A DNA stretch of 64,000 nucleotides from 3-1-20CM-4-69-9 sp963833655. Its GTDB lineage: Bacteria; Actinomycetota; Thermoleophilia; Gaiellales; Gaiellaceae. Of this stretch, positions 61,255-64,000 are shown one piece after another (position 1 is the first letter of the stretch; each line of letters starts with the position of its first letter). Position numbers and translations under genes: made by a program. The notes under the pieces were generated by a model. The model was not told where the DNA came from, did not search any database, and worked only from the letters and a program-made list of their open reading frames with translations. Location: assembly GCA_963833655.1 (NCBI GenBank), contig CAWHYL010000001.1, forward strand, positions 1-64,000, in the 5' to 3' direction.

Positions 61255-61824
61255 ATGGGGTTGCGCAACGTCCTCTTCGGCCGCAAGCAGCTGGCCGGGC
61301 CGGCGCGCGAGCGGCTGTTCGCGCTGACGACCGCCGCGGTGACGCTGGACACCGAGCTCGGCCTGCACACCGCGGGCGCGGGCGGCATCTGCTTCAAGCC
61401 GCTGTCGGCCGGCGACTTCGTGCGTGCCGAGAACGACCTGCAGCAGCTGCTCGACGGGATCGCCGCCGAGTCCGGCTCGAAGCTCGACCGCCGCGAGGAC
61501 AAGTTCGGCTACACCTGGATCGTCGTCCACGATGCCGACCTCGAGGATCAGGTGGCCGCAGTCCACGCCGTCGCGCAGGGCCTCGAGGAGCAGGGCTTCG
61601 GCGGCCAGCTCCTCGCCGCGGTCTTCAGGTTCGACGGCGCCAAGCATCCCGTCTACTGGATCTACGGCTACAAGCGGGGCGCTTTCTGGCCGTTCGTCCC
61701 GACGGGCGAGGGCCAGGAGCGCGACAACGCGGAAGAGCTCGAGCTGAAGGCAAAGCTCGAGCCCGAGCTGCCGGTCGAGGGTGACCTAAGCCGTTGGTTC
61801 GGCGTCTTCGACTCTCCGGTCTAG
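61255..61824 (+). CDS. PspA-associated protein, PspAB-like
   Basis: A 189-aa protein: GLRNVLFGRKQLAGPARERL, LGLHTAGAGGICFKPLSAGD, GYTWIVVHDADLEDQVAAVH, RFDGAKHPVYWIYGYKRGAF. The full pattern matches actinobacterial PspAB proteins that sit beside htpX and act with PspA in membrane-stress handling, recalled from known neighbourhood. No transmembrane helix. ATG 61255. Confidence 0.8.
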   Translation: MGLRNVLFGRKQLAGPARERLFALTTAAVTLDTELGLHTAGAGGICFKPLSAGDFVRAENDLQQLLDGIAAESGSKLDRREDKFGYTWIVVHDADLEDQVAAVHAVAQGLEEQGFGGQLLAAVFRFDGAKHPVYWIYGYKRGAFWPFVPTGEGQERDNAEELELKAKLEPELPVEGDLSRWFGVFDSPV

Positions 61825-61851
61825 CGGGCTGACCCTGCGGGTCAGCCCGCT
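61823..61851 (+). terminator. 13-bp perfect hairpin after the PspAB-like gene
   Basis: AGCGGGCTGACCC-TGC-GGGTCAGCCCGCT, beginning inside the stop codon. The dispersed repeat copy 2 follows 10 bases on. Confidence 0.65.
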
Positions 61852-61861
61852 GGCGATGTAC

Positions 61862-62047
61862 GCCGCTTCGCGGGGAAACGCGCGCGGGCGGAGCCCACGC
61901 GCTCCAGTGGTGCTGGGCGGGTGATCCCTTCCGTGCGGCGCGCGCAGGCTGCGCGTGCGCGCGTCGCATCAGTTCGCCTTCGCGTAAGCCCTGCGGCTTA
62001 CGCGCAGGCCTTGACGGGGTCTGACCCCGCAGGGGTCTGACCCCAGC
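61862..62047. repeat. Dispersed multi-hairpin intergenic repeat, copy 2
   Basis: Same hairpin order as copy 1 at 48990-49173: GCGCGGGC/GCCCACGC type, GCGCGCGCA/TGCGCGCGC type, GCGTAAGCC-CTGC-GGCTTACGC (identical in both) and a GGGTCTGACCCC element. The third hairpin is the most conserved piece. Confidence 0.8.
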
Positions 62048-62126
62048 CGTCCGCCTAGACCTTCGTCCACGCGCGGCCCCTCTTCCCGATGTGGACGCCT
62101 CTTGGCCGCGCTGCAACGCTCGGCAT

Positions 62127-62318
62127 GTGCGTCCCTTGCTCCGCACCGCCATCCTTGCCATCTGCGTCTTTGTCGGGTCCTCCGCGCTCGGAGACGCCTC
62201 GCCACGGACGAACGGCGTGCCGGTGCCCGGCCCGGGCAAGCCCGTCTCCAACGTTCGGGCCGCGCTGCGAGCGCCGAGGATCTCGGTCGTGCCGCGGTAT
62301 CCGCGGCAGCCCTCCTAA
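62127..62318 (+). CDS. Possible small secreted peptide
   Basis: A 63-aa frame from GTG 62127: basic start, hydrophobic core LRTAILAICVFVGSSAL, AxA-like ALGDA, then a short basic mature part ending PRISVVPRYPRQPS. No ribosome binding site is obvious. Uncertain. Confidence 0.35.
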   Translation: MRPLLRTAILAICVFVGSSALGDASPRTNGVPVPGPGKPVSNVRAALRAPRISVVPRYPRQPS

Positions 62319-62356
62319 GACTTCCTTTCGAACCTTTTCCCGCAAATTGCGGGCTT

Positions 62357-62373
62357 TGCGTCATAATGACGCA
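62357..62373. promoter_or_regulatory. Palindromic operator 1 upstream of the RHH gene
   Basis: TGCGTCAT-A-ATGACGCA, perfect 8+1+8 palindrome. CATAAT within it is a plausible -10 (62362-62367). Confidence 0.55.
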
Positions 62374-62399
62374 CGGTGACGCCATGAATGACCTTGACA

Positions 62400-62418
62400 T
62401 GACATCATCGTGATGTCA
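62400..62418. promoter_or_regulatory. Palindromic operator 2 near the RHH gene start
   Basis: TGACATCA-TCG-TGATGTCA, perfect 8+3+8 palindrome, ending 12 bases before ATG 62430. TTGACA at 62394-62399 abuts it. Its half-site TGACrTCA-like core is related to operator 1, consistent with one regulator binding both. Confidence 0.55.
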
Positions 62419-62429
62419 CAGTGCCGCCC

Positions 62430-62882
62430 ATGAACGTGGCGGCCTACGTCGAGGCGCTCCAGCAGGATCTGGCCAACGTCGCCGGCATCGGCGACGACGC
62501 AATCGCGGAAGCAGCCCGCCGGATCAGCGCAGCCCTCGAGTCATCCCTCCGGCTCCGGCTGATGGACGCCCTCGGCGAGGCCGCCGCGGAGCTCACGAAC
62601 CAGCTGCCCGACGGCCACGTGGAGGTGCGCGTGAGCGGAGGCGAGCCGGAGCTGGTCTACGTCCCGGAGCCGGGCGCGCCTCCGCCCACCGGCCTCGAGG
62701 ATCTCAGCGCCCGCATCACGCTGCGCCTCCCCGAGACGCTCAAGTCGATCGTCGACGCGGCTGCCCAGGAAGCGGGCGTGTCGGCGAACACCTGGCTGCT
62801 GCAGCAGATCCATCGCAGCGCTGACCCGCAGAAGCGGCGGTCGCACCCCGGGCGCCGCATGACCGGCTACGGCCAGAGCTGA
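62430..62882 (+). CDS. Ribbon-helix-helix (Arc/HicB-like) regulator
   Basis: About 150 aa. N-terminal helical domain (VAAYVEALQQDLANVAGIGD, LRLRLMDALGEAAAELTNQL), an acidic/Pro linker, and a C-terminal RHH DNA-binding domain ARITLRLPETLKSIVDAAAQ followed by GVSANTWLLQQIHR. Resembles HicB-family antitoxins, but no HicA toxin is adjacent. Likely autoregulates through the two palindromes upstream. GTG 62421 is an alternative start; it leads a four-gene operon. Confidence 0.8.
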   Translation: MNVAAYVEALQQDLANVAGIGDDAIAEAARRISAALESSLRLRLMDALGEAAAELTNQLPDGHVEVRVSGGEPELVYVPEPGAPPPTGLEDLSARITLRLPETLKSIVDAAAQEAGVSANTWLLQQIHRSADPQKRRSHPGRRMTGYGQS

Positions 62883-62893
62883 AAGGAGTCACG

Positions 62894-63067
62894 ATGCACG
62901 TCCTCCCACTCCCGTTCGGACTCGCACTGGCGCTCATGCCGCGCCGCGAGGCAAAGACCTTCCGCCGCAAGGAAGAGATCCGGCCGCACATTCGCAACGC
63001 CATCCGGCCGCGCGACGCGTACCTCGGCGACCTGCGCTACTTCAACAACGTTCGGGGCTCGCTCTGA
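62894..63067 (+). CDS. Small basic protein of unknown function
   Basis: A 57-aa product from ATG 62894 with AAAGGAG 5 bases upstream: HVLPLPFGLALALMPRREAK, then RKEEIRPHIRNAIRPRDAYL and GDLRYFNNVRGSL. Arg-rich, possibly with a short N-terminal hydrophobic stretch. It overlaps the DUF4097 gene by one base (TGATG), so it is translationally coupled in the operon. Confidence 0.7.
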   Translation: MHVLPLPFGLALALMPRREAKTFRRKEEIRPHIRNAIRPRDAYLGDLRYFNNVRGSL

Positions 63068-63933
63068 TGCGGAACGAGACGTTCCATACGCCCGGGCCGG
63101 TCCGCCTGGACGTCGAGATGCCGGCCGGCGAGATCGAGATCGCAACCGCCGATACTGAGGAGACGCACGTCGAGCTCGAAGCCACGTCAGGCAACGAGCA
63201 GGTGCAGGAGATGGTCGCGGCGGCGCGCATCGAGTCGGTTCGCCGCGGCGACGTCTTCCACGTGACCGTCGCCGTGCGAACTCGCCACGGCGTCTGGATC
63301 TCGTTCAGCGGCGGCCCGGACATCCGCCTCGGTACCCCGGAGATGCGCCTGCGCATCGCGTGCCCCGCCGGGGCCGAGCTCGACATCAAGACGAAGTCGG
63401 CGGATGTCCAAGCTCACGGCCGCTACGGCGACCTCGACTTCAAGACGGCCTCGGGCGACCTCAGCGTCGAGTCGGTCGGCGACGCCAGCGTGAAGACGGC
63501 GAGCGGCGACGTCCATCTGGAGACGGTCGCCGGGACCCTCGACGTGAAGACCGTCTCCGGCGACATGCACGTCGCCGCGGTCGGCGGCAACGCGAATTTC
63601 CAGACCGTCTCCGGCGACGTGTTCGTGCATGACGCCGGCGGATCGATCAGCGCGAACAGCGTCTCCGGCGACCAGCGCTACGAGGCCGTCGTCAACGGCC
63701 GCGTCGAGCTGCGCGCGGTCTCGGGAGATCTGGGGGTCGGGATTCGGCGCGGCTCCCGGGTCTTCATCGACGCGAACACCGTCAGTGGCTCCACGAGCTC
63801 CGAGTTCGAGCTCTCCGACGCGCCGCAGCCGGCCGAGCCGGCCGCCGAGGACGCGCCCCTCGTCGAGGTCTATGCGAAGACCGTCTCCGGCGACGTACGC
63901 CTCGAGCGTGCACCTGCACCGCTGACGGCATGA
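63067..63933 (+). CDS. DUF4097 beta-repeat protein
   Basis: A 288-aa all-beta protein with a repeating SGD motif every 18-20 residues: FKTASGDLSVESVGDASVKT, TASGDVHLETVAGTLDVKTV, SGDMHVAAVGGNANFQT, SGDVFVHDAGGSISANS. This DUF4097 solenoid is common beside transporters and regulators; its ligand is unknown. No signal peptide. Stop overlaps the MFS gene start (ATGA). Confidence 0.9.
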   Translation: MRNETFHTPGPVRLDVEMPAGEIEIATADTEETHVELEATSGNEQVQEMVAAARIESVRRGDVFHVTVAVRTRHGVWISFSGGPDIRLGTPEMRLRIACPAGAELDIKTKSADVQAHGRYGDLDFKTASGDLSVESVGDASVKTASGDVHLETVAGTLDVKTVSGDMHVAAVGGNANFQTVSGDVFVHDAGGSISANSVSGDQRYEAVVNGRVELRAVSGDLGVGIRRGSRVFIDANTVSGSTSSEFELSDAPQPAEPAAEDAPLVEVYAKTVSGDVRLERAPAPLTA

Positions 63934-64000
63934 AGCTTTGGCCGACCGGAGGGCTCTGGCGCCAGCCTGACTTCATCCGGCTCTGGTCGGCCGAGACCGT
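63930..64000 (+). CDS. MFS transporter, N-terminal fragment cut by the window end
   Basis: Starts ATG 63930 and reads KLWPTGGLWRQPDFIRLWSA in the 23 visible residues. W..PDF..LWS is typical of the start of major facilitator superfamily exporters. It closes the RHH/small protein/DUF4097 operon as seen. Confidence 0.65.
   Translation, partial: MKLWPTGGLWRQPDFIRLWSAET

Overview
The window is high-GC bacterial DNA with dense, often overlapping genes on both strands, many GTG/TTG starts and actinobacterial gene order: lysC-asd, recR, a YbaB protein and dnaX close together, an SRP RNA near dnaX, serS, separate LigD-type polymerase and ligase proteins, a PspAB-like protein beside htpX, and a Thr-rich-tailed Ser/Thr kinase beside PBP2. 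I infer an actinomycetote, possibly Thermoleophilia; this rests on gene content only, as there is no rRNA here. I saw no IS element, CRISPR array or intact integrase.

Layout. 1-9.2 kb: frameshifted response regulator, asd and lysC, alcohol dehydrogenase, recR, receiver protein, then a cyclic-nucleotide-domain protein/ybaB/dnaX operon, a zinc peptidase, SRP RNA and tRNA-Val. 9.2-12.7 kb: a small island between the 3' end of tRNA-Val and a 19-bp copy of it, with two divergent beta-helix exoproteins. 13-20 kb: small secreted and membrane proteins, alpha/beta hydrolase, GH18-like protein, sulfotransferase, ECF sigma factor with a DUF4349 partner, cupredoxin, tRNA-Ser(CGA). 20.5-27 kb: a four-gene membrane/metal-like operon, then gene-poor DNA with several broken genes, a CHRD protein and a deaminase. 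27-31.3 kb: two paralogous ABM-like proteins with matching promoter/leader regions flank a class II amidotransferase and run into groES-groEL. 31.5-38.7 kb: membrane protein, two truncated genes fused at a junction, kinase, PBP2, D,D-carboxypeptidase, LiaF-like protein, a short zinc-ribbon gene, tRNA-Ser(GCT). 38.8-42.3 kb: a giant exoprotein with five almost identical FN3 repeats. 42.5-49 kb: tRNA-Ser(GGA), FMN oxidase, amino-acid ABC transporter, NHEJ polymerase and ligase, ferritin-like protein. 49-64 kb: fabF, methyltransferase, Ca2+/H+ antiporter, J-domain protein, tRNA-Ser(TGA), YihY, serS, HAD phosphatase, membrane protein-cytochrome c fusion, htpX/pspAB, and an RHH regulator/DUF4097/MFS operon that runs off the end.

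Themes. (1) All four serine tRNA isoacceptors and seryl-tRNA synthetase lie within 38 kb. (2) A likely stress locus joins paralogous ABM-like proteins and a stand-alone glutamine amidotransferase to the chaperonin operon. (3) A roughly 185-bp multi-hairpin intergenic repeat occurs twice, each time just after a 13-bp terminator-like hairpin. (4) Several genes, including the normally essential asd, carry single-base frameshifts, so part of this sequence may hold indel errors.
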